Part shown: piece by piece, positions 44,401-52,202 of the stretch
How the letters are laid out: each line of letters begins with the position of its first letter
How positions within the stretch are numbered: the stretch's first letter is position 1
NCBI GenBank assembly: GCA_905616385.1
Contig: CAJQSS010000004.1
Span: 40,185 to 104,184 of the forward strand
DNA: 64,000 nt
Origin: an uncultured Candidatus Nitrosopumilus sp.
GTDB taxonomy: Archaea > Thermoproteota > Nitrososphaeria > Nitrososphaerales > Nitrosopumilaceae
Direction: 5' to 3'
Notes under the pieces: generated by a model
Seen by the model: the letters and a program-made list of their open reading frames with translations, nothing else
Told to the model about the DNA's origin: nothing
The model's database searches: none
Program-made: the position numbers and the translations under genes

Positions 44401-45363
44401 ATGCTTCCAAAATTTTCTAGTAGGGCATTTTTAGCTCCAATGGCTGGAGTTAGTGATCCTGCTCTACGATTACAGTGTAAAAAAATGGGTGCAGGGTTAG
44501 TAGTTACTGAATTTACTAATATTCATAGTATTATTGCAAAAGAAAAGCAACTTAAAGATCATATGAAAACTATTCAGGAATTTATTGAGTTCTCTGATCA
44601 AGAACGTCCTCTTTCAATTCAATTATTTGGTTCTGATTTACTTGCATTGGAAAAAGCTGCAAAAATTGTTGAACCTTATTTTGATATAATTGATTACAAC
44701 ATGGGATGCCCTGCACCTCATATTACTCAGCAAATGGCAGGAGGTGCACTCTTACAACAAACTAACCTTACTGAACAAATATTCAAAACTCTTGTTAATG
44801 CTGTGAAAAAACCTGTAACTTTAAAAATTCGTTCAGGTGTAACTGATGCAAGTCGTTTTTTATTTAGAGAAATTGCAGAAATTGCTGAAGATGAAGGTAT
44901 TGAAATGATTACATTTCATCCACGCACTGTAAATCAAGGATATTCTGGCAATGCTGATTGGAATTTAATTAAGGAACTTAAGGAAATTTCAGGAATACCA
45001 ATTGTTGGAAATGGTGATATCACTACTCCTGAGGATGCTAAAAAAATGATTGATGAAACTAATTGTGATTATGTTATGATTGGTCGTGGTGCTATGGGTA
45101 ATCCATTTTTATTTGAACAAATTAATGACTATCTTAAAACTAATAGTTATCAAGAATATTCTTTTAAAGATCGATTAGATTCTTTTTTTGATTATTTACA
45201 TTTAACAGGTAAATACAAAATTAAATTTGCAAATCTTAAGGGTCAAGCAATGCGTTTTACCAAAGGTATGAAAGGCGGTTCAAAAATACGTTCTAAAATT
45301 ACGCTTGCTACAAACATTGAAGAATTGGAAAAAATTATGACAAATGCATATTTGCCCTCTTAA
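44401..45363 (+). CDS. dus: tRNA-dihydrouridine synthase
   Basis: FMN-dependent reductase that makes dihydrouridine in tRNA. The 320-residue barrel begins FLAPMAGVSDPALRLQCK. The catalytic cysteine is in NMGCPAPHITQQMAGGALL (about residue 103), and the phosphate and FMN loops are VTLKIRSGV, TFHPRTVNQGYSG, PIVGNGDITTP and MIGRGAMGNPF. A short helical tail follows. It is closest to the DusB type. It stands alone after the TSP3-like gene; the 138-base AT-rich gap downstream holds only the RAM gene promoter. Confidence 0.93.
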   Translation: MLPKFSSRAFLAPMAGVSDPALRLQCKKMGAGLVVTEFTNIHSIIAKEKQLKDHMKTIQEFIEFSDQERPLSIQLFGSDLLALEKAAKIVEPYFDIIDYNMGCPAPHITQQMAGGALLQQTNLTEQIFKTLVNAVKKPVTLKIRSGVTDASRFLFREIAEIAEDEGIEMITFHPRTVNQGYSGNADWNLIKELKEISGIPIVGNGDITTPEDAKKMIDETNCDYVMIGRGAMGNPFLFEQINDYLKTNSYQEYSFKDRLDSFFDYLHLTGKYKIKFANLKGQAMRFTKGMKGGSKIRSKITLATNIEELEKIMTNAYLPS

Positions 45364-45450
45364 AAATTTATTATATTGTATTTTGAACTTAACATTTGTT
45401 TATAATTTTAATTATTTTTAAATTATATTTTTAATAATTTTACATTATTC

Positions 45451-45504
45451 TTATATATTTTAATCAAGTATAGTTACATCATGATGGGAGTACAATTCTA
45501 ATTG
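45451..45504 (+). promoter_or_regulatory. Promoter and short leader ORF of the RAM gene
   Basis: TTATATAT at 45451-45458 is a TATA box about 25-30 bases before an ATGATG at 45481. That ATG opens a six-codon frame (MMGVQF) whose TAA at 45499-45501 directly abuts the TTG start at 45502. GGGAG at 45486-45490 could serve as ribosome site for the TTG. Coupled initiation is plausible. Confidence 0.4.
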
Positions 45505-45741
45505 GCTACAGCATATGTTCTTATCAATTGTGAACTTGGTGCTGAGGAAGCAGTTATTTCAGAACTTAAACCAATCGAAGGTGTTGTTGAAGTGCATGGT
45601 ACTTTTGGTGCTTATGATATACTAGCTAAAGTTGAATTAAGTTTAGTTGAAGCATTACGTGAAACCATTACTTGGAAGATTAGAAAAATTGCAAAAATCC
45701 GTTCAACTTTAACCTTGATGGGAATTGATGGACAACAATAA
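45502..45741 (+). CDS. Stand-alone Lrp/AsnC-type RAM ligand-binding domain
   Basis: A 79-residue protein consisting only of the ligand-binding (RAM) half of Lrp/AsnC regulators: AYVLINCELGAEEAVISEL, GVVEVHGTFGAYDILAKVE and KIAKIRSTLTLMG. The DNA-binding helix-turn-helix half is absent, so it cannot bind DNA alone; such small proteins bind amino acids and may join full-length Lrp proteins. TTG 45502 is the only reasonable start. The short leader frame just upstream may couple its translation. Confidence 0.85.
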   Translation: MATAYVLINCELGAEEAVISELKPIEGVVEVHGTFGAYDILAKVELSLVEALRETITWKIRKIAKIRSTLTLMGIDGQQ

Positions 45742-45817
45742 TTTTTCATCCCTTTTTATAGTTAAATTGTAATAAGAAACATCCCTTCAAAAACAAGTCC
45801 TCCAAAAGGATAACGAC

Positions 45818-45841
45818 CTGAGAGGAGTTGTAGCCTCTCAG
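45818..45841 (+). ncRNA. Perfect 8-bp hairpin in an intergenic region, possible small RNA or terminator
   Basis: CTGAGAGG (45818-45825), loop AGTTGTAG, and CCTCTCAG (45834-45841) form a perfect stem in an otherwise AT-rich 584-base gap (45742-46325). It lies 77 bases after the RAM gene stop and is followed by T-rich repeats. The simplest reading is a hairpin with terminator; a small RNA is possible. The rest of the gap holds the short frame at 46045 and no other gene I can support. Confidence 0.45.
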
Positions 45842-45854
45842 CAGATAATTTCTA

Positions 45855-45895
45855 ATTTTTTAATATTATATTTTTTAATATTATATTTTTTAATT
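45855..45895 (+). repeat. Tandem 15-bp T-tract repeats (likely terminator array)
   Basis: The unit ATTTTTTAATATTAT occurs at 45855-45869 and 45870-45884 and begins again at 45885. Each copy holds a run of six T, so three tracts in a row could stop archaeal RNA polymerase on the plus strand behind the hairpin at 45818. Confidence 0.55.
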
Positions 45896-46044
45896 TACTT
45901 AGAGGGCTTCAGAATTCTTCTTTTTTGATGCAATGTTTAAGATATTTTTCTAAATCTAATTTTATTCTACATGTTAGTCATATGTGGATCTCTTGGTTAT
46001 TCTATTATCCTATTTTCTTTTTAATATAAAAAAAAAGAATTATT

Positions 46045-46221
46045 ATGAAAAGTGATGAAAAAAGGTCTCATCGACTAAATTATCTCTTGAAATGCTATTT
46101 ACTTAATCCTCAAGAAAATGAAATTTATCGTAAAGCAAAACAAATGGGTGTAACTGATTCTACTGCTAAGGATTACATTAGAACTGTAATTATACAAGCC
46201 CAAAAAACATATTCTAATTAA
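46045..46221 (+). CDS. Small helix-turn-helix-like protein, 58 residues
   Basis: Read by hand: ATG 46045 to TAA 46221. It starts MKSDEKRSHRLNYLLKCYLL and continues NPQENEIYRKAKQMGVTDST, ending with AKDYIRTVIIQAQKTYSN. The A-K-x-M-G-V-T-D-S-T-A-K-D-Y segment resembles the turn and recognition helix of a helix-turn-helix protein (as in short archaeal regulators). It is basic at the N-terminus. Codon use looks real and there is no competing frame. A DNA-binding regulator is a reasonable guess, not proven. Confidence 0.6.
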   Translation: MKSDEKRSHRLNYLLKCYLLNPQENEIYRKAKQMGVTDSTAKDYIRTVIIQAQKTYSN

Positions 46222-46325
46222 TTTAGTATATTTCTCAAATTTAGAATTATTTCGTTGTTTGTATGGAAATCATTCGAAATCTTAAACAAGCTATTCATAA
46301 ATAATGAATATGTGGAAAAATTAAC

Positions 46326-46976
46326 ATGACTGATTCGTTACTCGATGATGTAACTTCTCTTTTAGAAGGTGATTTTGGTGATGATCGAATTTTAAAGCAA
46401 ATTGCTAGAGCATGTAAAAATAATGAAGCAATTAGTAATTATGAGAGAAATTATGTTCAAAAACTAGCCGAGCAATATTTGGGTAAAAAAGCTGAGATTC
46501 CTTCTTCAATAGAACCTGAGATTGAATCTTCCATCCAAAATCAAACCTTACAATCACAGGTTTCTCGTAGTCCTGGTTTAAAAAATCCAAAATTAATTTT
46601 AGGATTTGGCGGTGTTGCTTTGGTAATTATTATTGTAGCTGCTATTGCATTTTCTAGTAATTCTGATTCTTTCACATCTGATCCTAACTCTGAGATTCAG
46701 TTAACATTAACAATTCAAACTGATTTATCTTCATACTCTCATAAAGATATTATATCAATTAGTGGTACGTGTAATAATTCTGAAATTGTAAATTTATCAA
46801 TTAAAAATGAAAAAAATAATCTTGTATGGGCAGAACAACTTTCTATAAAAAATAATGGAATGTATTCTACATTAGCTATAGCTGCAGGTTCTGGTTGGGA
46901 AAATTCTGGAACATATACAGTTACAGTAGATAGTGGTTCTGAAATTAAATTAATTAAATTTTCATTCACTTCATAA
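46326..46976 (+). CDS. Single-pass membrane protein with N-terminal cytoplasmic and C-terminal outer domains
   Basis: An unrecognised 216-residue protein. Residues 1-75 are a helical cytoplasmic region (DDVTSLLEGDFGDDRILKQI; YERNYVQKLAEQYLG). A serine- and glutamine-rich linker follows, then one membrane helix (LILGFGGVALVIIIVAAIAF, about 95-117) and an immunoglobulin-like outer domain (DLSSYSHKDIISISGTCNNS; GTYTVTVDSGSEI). The layout suggests linking cell interior and envelope. It ends in a 6-base overlap with the convergent nuclease-like gene at 46971. Confidence 0.65.
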   Translation: MTDSLLDDVTSLLEGDFGDDRILKQIARACKNNEAISNYERNYVQKLAEQYLGKKAEIPSSIEPEIESSIQNQTLQSQVSRSPGLKNPKLILGFGGVALVIIIVAAIAFSSNSDSFTSDPNSEIQLTLTIQTDLSSYSHKDIISISGTCNNSEIVNLSIKNEKNNLVWAEQLSIKNNGMYSTLAIAAGSGWENSGTYTVTVDSGSEIKLIKFSFTS

Positions 46977-47552
46977 TTGTTCAAATTCTTTCCAATGTGA
47001 ATCTATCAAATCTCTGAGTTTTTCTACATTGACTTCTTCCATATATTCACGATAAACAATGAATTTGTTTTGTTTATTTGATTTTTTATCATAAATGTCT
47101 GTAGTGTTTTTTGGAATTACGTTGTTTCTCCATTGACTCATTTCAAAAATCCATATGGGTGAATCTGGATTTGAAAAGTCAATATCATCACATCCTACAA
47201 TATACAAATAACATTTTGTTGCCTGATTTAATTTTTCATATAATTTTTCATATGCTATCATTTGTCCTTGTGCAATGTTGATTTTATCATTATGAAATCC
47301 TTTGAATTCTAAAATTATGAAACTTCCTTTATGTTCAATAAGCCAATCAATATCTGTCCCCCCTGAGGCTACCATTCCATGTACAATAATGTCTCCTAAT
47401 ACCTCTCTTCCACGCGTGAATTCTGCCTCATCAAAAATTTGATATTTTGCTTTTGAGCTTTTACGCACACTTTTTTCAGATGCATTTTGTATTTGATTTG
47501 AAATCTTTTTTCCATATAATGTATCAATTAGATCCTCTGTTTCATCAATCAT
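46971..47552 (-). CDS. Putative PD-(D/E)XK-fold nuclease-like protein
   Basis: A 193-residue soluble protein. The core GGTDIDWLIEHKGSFIILEFKG reads as the PD-(D/E)XK arrangement: an aspartate (TDID, about residue 68-70) on one strand and E-F-K after a short hydrophobic strand (about 82-84). The following helix (NIAQGQMIAYEKLYEKL) carries a glutamine as in many family members. Flanks are not typical of known restriction enzymes. No methylase lies beside it. DNA or RNA nuclease activity is an inference from this short motif. Confidence 0.5.
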   Translation of the reverse strand: MIDETEDLIDTLYGKKISNQIQNASEKSVRKSSKAKYQIFDEAEFTRGREVLGDIIVHGMVASGGTDIDWLIEHKGSFIILEFKGFHNDKINIAQGQMIAYEKLYEKLNQATKCYLYIVGCDDIDFSNPDSPIWIFEMSQWRNNVIPKNTTDIYDKKSNKQNKFIVYREYMEEVNVEKLRDLIDSHWKEFEQL

Positions 47553-47623
47553 CTAATTACAAATTTTTTAATTGATGATAAGATCTTTTGTGAATTTTAG
47601 TAAAGTTATGTATTTTTTCTAAT

Positions 47624-47845
47624 TCATCTACAAAAAAATTCATTATTCTGATCTTTGTATAAAACAAAATATTCTTCTTGATTTTTTCTATCTTTTTTTG
47701 CATTTAATGCATCTTGATACATTTCAAAATGTTCAATTAAATATAATTGATTTTCTGTATCTCCAAAATAATCAATTCCAACTAGATTAAATCCTGTATC
47801 TGGAGTCCACTTCCTTTTTTCTTCTTCAAATTTATTATTAGTCAA
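47624..47845 (-). CDS. Small hypothetical protein
   Basis: A 73-residue acidic, aromatic-rich protein, unrecognised: KWTPDTGFNLVGIDYFGD, LYLIEHFEMYQDALNAKKD and EYFVLYKDQNNEFF. No cysteine pair, signal or membrane segment. It sits between the nuclease-like gene and tbp, all minus strand; 12 bases separate it from the tbp stop side, so read-through from tbp is likely. Confidence 0.55.
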   Translation of the reverse strand: MTNNKFEEEKRKWTPDTGFNLVGIDYFGDTENQLYLIEHFEMYQDALNAKKDRKNQEEYFVLYKDQNNEFFCR

Positions 47846-47857
47846 TTTTTATTCCTA

Positions 47858-48421
47858 TTATTGATCATAAATTATTAAATTTTTTTCTTCTAATAAGCTA
47901 TGAATTTGGTGAACTGATCTATAGACTTCTGTTTCTTTTTTAGCACCAACACAAACCAATTTCCCTGATGCAAAAATCAAAATGACTGTTTTTGGATCAA
48001 GCATTCTGTGAATCAATCCTGGGAATTGTTCTGGTTCGTACATACTTCTTGGCAGAGTTCTTGCAGCTTTTTCTAAATGAATTTTTCCACCTAAATTAAT
48101 AGATGAAACAATATTTTGTACTGAAATAATTGCATCTTTTTTTATCTTTATTTTGGCTTTTCTTAATTTTTGAACTACCATGTTTACTGCAGCAATTGAT
48201 AATTCTTCAGATTTAGCACCTGTACATACCATTTTACCCGTTCTAAAAATTAATGTTGCTGTTTTTGGATTGGTTAATCTAAAAACTAGTCCTGGAAATA
48301 CATCTGGATTATATTCTGTCTCTGGAAATTTCTTTTCAATTTTAATTAGATCCATTTTTTGATCTATTGATGCTGATGAAACCACGTTGACTATACTTAC
48401 AATTGGTTTTGTTTGGGGCAT
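47858..48421 (-). CDS. tbp: TATA-box-binding protein
   Basis: General transcription factor that binds the TATA box. The 187-residue protein has the two-fold repeated saddle: PIVSIVNVVSSASIDQKMDL with FPGLVFRLTNPKTATLIF and GKMVCTGAKSEE, and the second copy IISVQNIVSSINLGGKIHL with FPGLIHRMLDPKTVILIFASG and KLVCVGAKKE. The F-P-G-L pairs that insert phenylalanines into DNA are present in both halves. ATG 48421 is the start. A second tbp paralogue may exist elsewhere in the genome but not here. Confidence 0.96.
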   Translation of the reverse strand: MPQTKPIVSIVNVVSSASIDQKMDLIKIEKKFPETEYNPDVFPGLVFRLTNPKTATLIFRTGKMVCTGAKSEELSIAAVNMVVQKLRKAKIKIKKDAIISVQNIVSSINLGGKIHLEKAARTLPRSMYEPEQFPGLIHRMLDPKTVILIFASGKLVCVGAKKETEVYRSVHQIHSLLEEKNLIIYDQ

Positions 48422-48443
48422 GCGATGGAGTTTATGTATTTCC

Positions 48444-48452
48444 TTATATATA
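48444..48452 (-). promoter_or_regulatory. TATA box of tbp
   Basis: On the minus strand TATATATAA (48452-48444) lies 23-31 bases ahead of the tbp ATG at 48421, so the factor is transcribed from a promoter of the type it recognises itself. Confidence 0.55.
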
Positions 48453-48459
48453 CTAGTAA

Positions 48460-48500
48460 TGATTTTTTAATCTTTTTATTTTTTAATCTTTTTATTTTTT
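48460..48500. repeat. AT-rich tandem repeat between ASCH gene and tbp
   Basis: Copies of a 16-17 base unit built on TTTTTTAATCTTTTTAT follow one another here. On the minus strand, the direction of both flanking genes, the tract is A-rich, so it is not an obvious terminator for them. Confidence 0.5.
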
Positions 48501-48954
48501 AATGATGCCCAACCCATTGATAACTAAATTCTTCTTCAATCATATCAGACACTATTTTGTTATCTTTAATTTTTGTCTTAGGTAAATTAACATCAAAAAA
48601 TCCTAGTTGACCTTTCCATGGAATGGGAACTCTGAATGGTTTAGCATTTTTTAAAATAAATCCAAATCTTTTTTCCTGAGATCCAATTGATGCATGATGT
48701 TTCTTTTTATCTATTTGAATTTCTTTTAATGATTCATATTTTTTTACATCATAAAGTTCTACTTTGCCTATGATTGCACCTGTTGTTAATTTTTCTTTAA
48801 TTTTCAATTTTTTATAATCTTCTTTTCTAATTTTGATTGGAGCATGTATTAAAAATTCTCCACGTATTTTTGTATTCCATGTTCTTAATTCTATTGTTTT
48901 TTTATTTTGAATAATTAATTCTGCAAATGGTTGACAAATTGAAAGGCATTTCAT
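48499..48954 (-). CDS. ASCH-domain protein
   Basis: A 151-residue RNA-binding-type ASCH (PUA-like beta barrel) protein. It begins MKCLSICQPFAELIIQNKK, followed by TIELRTWNTKIRGEFLIHA (typical ASCH strand with charged pocket) and GAIIGKVELYDVKKY. The remaining part holds FILKNAKPFRVPIPWKGQLG. ASCH proteins bind or modify RNA or nucleosides; the ligand here is unknown. It follows the PLP-rhodanese fusion gene on the minus strand by 31 bases and may be co-transcribed. Confidence 0.82.
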   Translation of the reverse strand: MKCLSICQPFAELIIQNKKTIELRTWNTKIRGEFLIHAPIKIRKEDYKKLKIKEKLTTGAIIGKVELYDVKKYESLKEIQIDKKKHHASIGSQEKRFGFILKNAKPFRVPIPWKGQLGFFDVNLPKTKIKDNKIVSDMIEEEFSYQWVGHH

Positions 48955-48985
48955 AATTATTATAATAATATAAATTTGATATGCA

Positions 48986-50551
48986 TTAAAACTGTGAAGC
49001 TTGTTTGACTAGTTCTGAGAGTTGACTATTTCTTGCTTCAGGAAGTTCTGTTATCCCTCCAATTAGACTGTCTGTTATTATTCCTTTTTCTGCTAATACA
49101 TTGGCAGCCATTAATGATGTTCTTCCAGCCATACAAACCATTAGAGCTTTTCCTTTTGATTCTTGGATTGAATTATTAATTTCATCTGGAATTCCTTGTC
49201 CCGATAATAGTTGTTGTGCTGTTCTTGCATTTGGTACAACTATTTTGCTTTTATCAATACCTAGAGATTTTGCAAGTAATTCTATTCCTCCTTCTTGAGG
49301 AGTATATTGTGTGTGAATCCAAATAACTTTATCATAATCACCTGAATTTGAGGCTACATCCTCCTGTGAAACTTGTCTTGGAGGCTGAATTTTTCCAATT
49401 TTTTCCAAATTCTTTCTATATTTTTCTATTCCATCACAAATCATTACTACAAATTTACTTCCTTTATTTGCACTAGCTAATTGTAAAGTTGCATAGAGTT
49501 CTAGGGCACTACTTTCTCCAATGTCATGGCCTTTCTCTACAAAAAATTTGAGAAGTGGTTTTGCTTTTTCAAAATCTACTTCATATTCTCCAGCGTATTT
49601 ATCTGGTTGATAATATTTTAAACCATCTGCATTATTATGAGTTCTAATTCCTGCAACATCTTGGCCTCCTGGTGGAAATATTACGTGAACTCCTTTTTTA
49701 TTATATTTTTCAGAGATATATCTACTTAATCCACCTGAAGTTCCACCTGTACCAAATGTACATAGAATGTTAAAGTCTTCAAGTGAGTTTCCATCTTCGT
49801 GTAATTGTTGATCTATTTCAGCCCCAGTTATGGTTCTATGTGTATTCACATTCAAATCATTATCATATTGTTCTGGACAGAAACAATTGTATATTTTTGA
49901 AAGTAATTTTGCCAAATTGATAATATCTTGTTTAGCTAATAATGATTCAATTTCAGTAATTGAATTATCGAAAATACTTGGATCAAATTCTAACTGAGTT
50001 AATTGTGAACGAATGTTAGCAGCTGTTGCTTTTGCAACTAATTCATCTTTTTTTCCTTCCATTCCTGGTGCAGGACAAATATCCATTTCTAAATCCATTA
50101 TTTTGATATTCATATTCCTTAATTCATGAAATACTCCTTCTTGTAATTTCCTTGAAACAATTGTTACTACTTGTAAGCCTAATTTTGATAACATTCCTAA
50201 TGCTATTCCAAAATTACCTGATGTTGCCTCAATTATTGTTTGACCACTTTTTATTTTTCCTGTCATGATTGCATCATGAATTATGGTTGCAGCTGGTCTA
50301 ATCTTGATTGAACCTGTAAGTAATGTGGAGTCTAATTTTCCATAAACTTGTAATTCTGAATTAGAAAGTTCTAAATTGTAAATTTTTTTAGCACATTCTT
50401 TAAAATCGGCTGTAATGTCTACTAGCGGTGTTGCATTAATGACCTTTGCACCCTCTTCATTATTTTCTAAATGTGGTACTTTACTCCAAATTTCTTCCTC
50501 AAAGCGTTCAAGAAGAACTTTGTCGATATTTTTATCTTGATTTTGTTCCAA
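48986..50551 (-). CDS. Cysteine-synthase-like PLP enzyme fused to a rhodanese domain
   Basis: A 521-residue fusion. Residues about 35-390 form a fold-type II PLP enzyme of the cysteine synthase/cystathionine beta-synthase family: the lysine is Lys83 (LLTGSIKIRPA), the cofactor loop SGNFG is at 111-115, CPEQYDNDLNVNTHRTITG fits the family Q-Y-x-N block, and GTGGTSGG is at 267-274. About 45 extra residues lie between 175 and 222. Residues about 400-521 form a rhodanese-like domain with Cys473 in the loop CMAGRTS. Rhodanese can deliver persulfide sulfur directly to an amino-acid synthase. The substrate is not proven; the usual GGSIKDR motif is altered to GSIKIRP. Confidence 0.85.
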   Translation of the reverse strand: MEQNQDKNIDKVLLERFEEEIWSKVPHLENNEEGAKVINATPLVDITADFKECAKKIYNLELSNSELQVYGKLDSTLLTGSIKIRPAATIIHDAIMTGKIKSGQTIIEATSGNFGIALGMLSKLGLQVVTIVSRKLQEGVFHELRNMNIKIMDLEMDICPAPGMEGKKDELVAKATAANIRSQLTQLEFDPSIFDNSITEIESLLAKQDIINLAKLLSKIYNCFCPEQYDNDLNVNTHRTITGAEIDQQLHEDGNSLEDFNILCTFGTGGTSGGLSRYISEKYNKKGVHVIFPPGGQDVAGIRTHNNADGLKYYQPDKYAGEYEVDFEKAKPLLKFFVEKGHDIGESSALELYATLQLASANKGSKFVVMICDGIEKYRKNLEKIGKIQPPRQVSQEDVASNSGDYDKVIWIHTQYTPQEGGIELLAKSLGIDKSKIVVPNARTAQQLLSGQGIPDEINNSIQESKGKALMVCMAGRTSLMAANVLAEKGIITDSLIGGITELPEARNSQLSELVKQASQF

Positions 50552-50639
50552 ATTTGTTTCTATTTTCCAATTTTTAGAAGGTCATATAAAATATCTTATA
50601 TTTTACATTAAGTTATTTTATTTTTTAAATTTCTCATAT

Positions 50640-52202
50640 TTATACATCTAAAAGATTGATTACTTTATTTGGAATATCTTTCAACCTACTTACTGCCATA
50701 GTTTTATCATATCCTAAATGTTTGAGATTATTTGCTATGGTGGTAGCTCTTACTGTATTTGGTCCTAATCCTAAAGCAACCATGTTAATTCCTAAGCCTT
50801 TTAGTGATTTTGTCATTTTTCTAACTGCATTGGAATCTGATGGTTCTCCATCAGTTAATGTCAAAAAAATATCTGGTTGTTTTGCTTGTAATGTTGAAAA
50901 CATTTTATCATAAACTTCTGCTAATGGTGTTGATCCGTTTGCAACTATCTGTGCTAATCTTTTTGCAGTGATGTTATTCCATTTCACATTTTCTTCTTTT
51001 ATTGACCAGCATACCATTGATCTATTTTCTGTACTAAAGGCATATACTGCAAATTTTACTTTAAGAAATGCTAAAACTTCACATAATGCTATTGTTGCTT
51101 TTTTGTATTCAATTGCATCTGAAGATATACTTGAAGAATGATCCAATAAAATTACAATTTTTGTTTTAATTGATTTTTTAATATCTGTAAAAAATGGTTC
51201 ATTTCCTTCAATGTAATTTTCATCATCAAATTCATCTCCAGATCTTAAGTGCTGTTCTTTCCAACCTGTTTTCCATTCTTTAAATTTCATTTTTAATCCA
51301 TTAATCAAACTCATATCATAGATGATTGTTTCATCAATATTTTTTGTAGATGGAATTTGTATTCCTATTGTTTCAGATGAAAGACCTTTATTTTCTATTT
51401 TTTTATTTTCATCAACTAATACTTTGTATTCATCATAAACATTATCTCCTTTTACTACTGCTGATGTATCAATAGAACCAAAATCACCTTCTTTATTTTT
51501 TGCAATGATTTTCAATACTTTTCGTAGTTCTTCTTCTGATAACGCCATACCTGCTTTCATAAATGCTACTGATATTGGAATTGTTAACAGTGAATCAATT
51601 TCTAAAATTTTAATTATTTGTGTTACATTTTTTTCAATCCAGCTTGTTTTTTGATTATTTTTTATTGATTCACTTACAATTTTTTTTGCAAATGTACTTG
51701 CTTTTTTAATTTTATCAAAATGACTTTCTTGAATTTCTCCTTTGATTGCACCAAACATAAAATATTGATAAAATGCCTCTACAATTCTTGCTTTACCATA
51801 AACTGTATGAAGTTGTGGTCTTGCAACAAGCATGTATGAATAGTTAAAAATAATTTCTTCATCCATTCCTTTCCAAATTTTCCTTCCTAATTCTTCTACT
51901 CTTTGTGTTTCCATTGCATTGAGGATAAATCCAAAAGCATGATCATCACTAAGAATTTTTTCAGAATATTTTATTTTCATTGCTTCGTACCATGATGATG
52001 TTCTAAACTGTCTATATTTTTGAAAGTCATTTCCTATTCTTTTTTCTAAAGGTGTCAAGATTACTTTATTTTCTTTTAATCTTGTTTTGGTTTCAATATT
52101 ATTTGAAATTTCAATTATGACGTTGTCTACTTCAGACCATCGTCTAATAAGAAAAGTAGCTATTTCTAATAAAGAATCATTTTGAAGTTGGATTGATTGC
52201 AT
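50640..52202 (-). CDS. VWA-domain protein (CoxE/NorD-like)
   Basis: A 520-residue cytoplasmic protein with a C-terminal von Willebrand A domain. The metal-ion adhesion site begins IVILLDHSSSISSDA (DxSxS, about residue 350), with a later TNGSTP-like threonine (VANGSTPLAEVY) and FLTLTDGEPSDS. The N-terminal 300 residues are helical and unrecognised. It is adjacent (one base) to a MoxR-type AAA ATPase, the arrangement of MoxR/VWA chaperone pairs that insert metals or activate enzymes (as CbbQ/CbbO and NorQ/NorD). The client here is unknown. No direct cofactor gene is beside it except the PLP-rhodanese fusion downstream. Confidence 0.85.
   Translation of the reverse strand: MQSIQLQNDSLLEIATFLIRRWSEVDNVIIEISNNIETKTRLKENKVILTPLEKRIGNDFQKYRQFRTSSWYEAMKIKYSEKILSDDHAFGFILNAMETQRVEELGRKIWKGMDEEIIFNYSYMLVARPQLHTVYGKARIVEAFYQYFMFGAIKGEIQESHFDKIKKASTFAKKIVSESIKNNQKTSWIEKNVTQIIKILEIDSLLTIPISVAFMKAGMALSEEELRKVLKIIAKNKEGDFGSIDTSAVVKGDNVYDEYKVLVDENKKIENKGLSSETIGIQIPSTKNIDETIIYDMSLINGLKMKFKEWKTGWKEQHLRSGDEFDDENYIEGNEPFFTDIKKSIKTKIVILLDHSSSISSDAIEYKKATIALCEVLAFLKVKFAVYAFSTENRSMVCWSIKEENVKWNNITAKRLAQIVANGSTPLAEVYDKMFSTLQAKQPDIFLTLTDGEPSDSNAVRKMTKSLKGLGINMVALGLGPNTVRATTIANNLKHLGYDKTMAVSRLKDIPNKVINLLDV

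Noticed and set aside
48460-48500. AT tandem repeat as a terminator
   Set aside because: Both neighbours are transcribed from the minus strand, on which the tract is A-rich, so it does not offer a T tract to end them.
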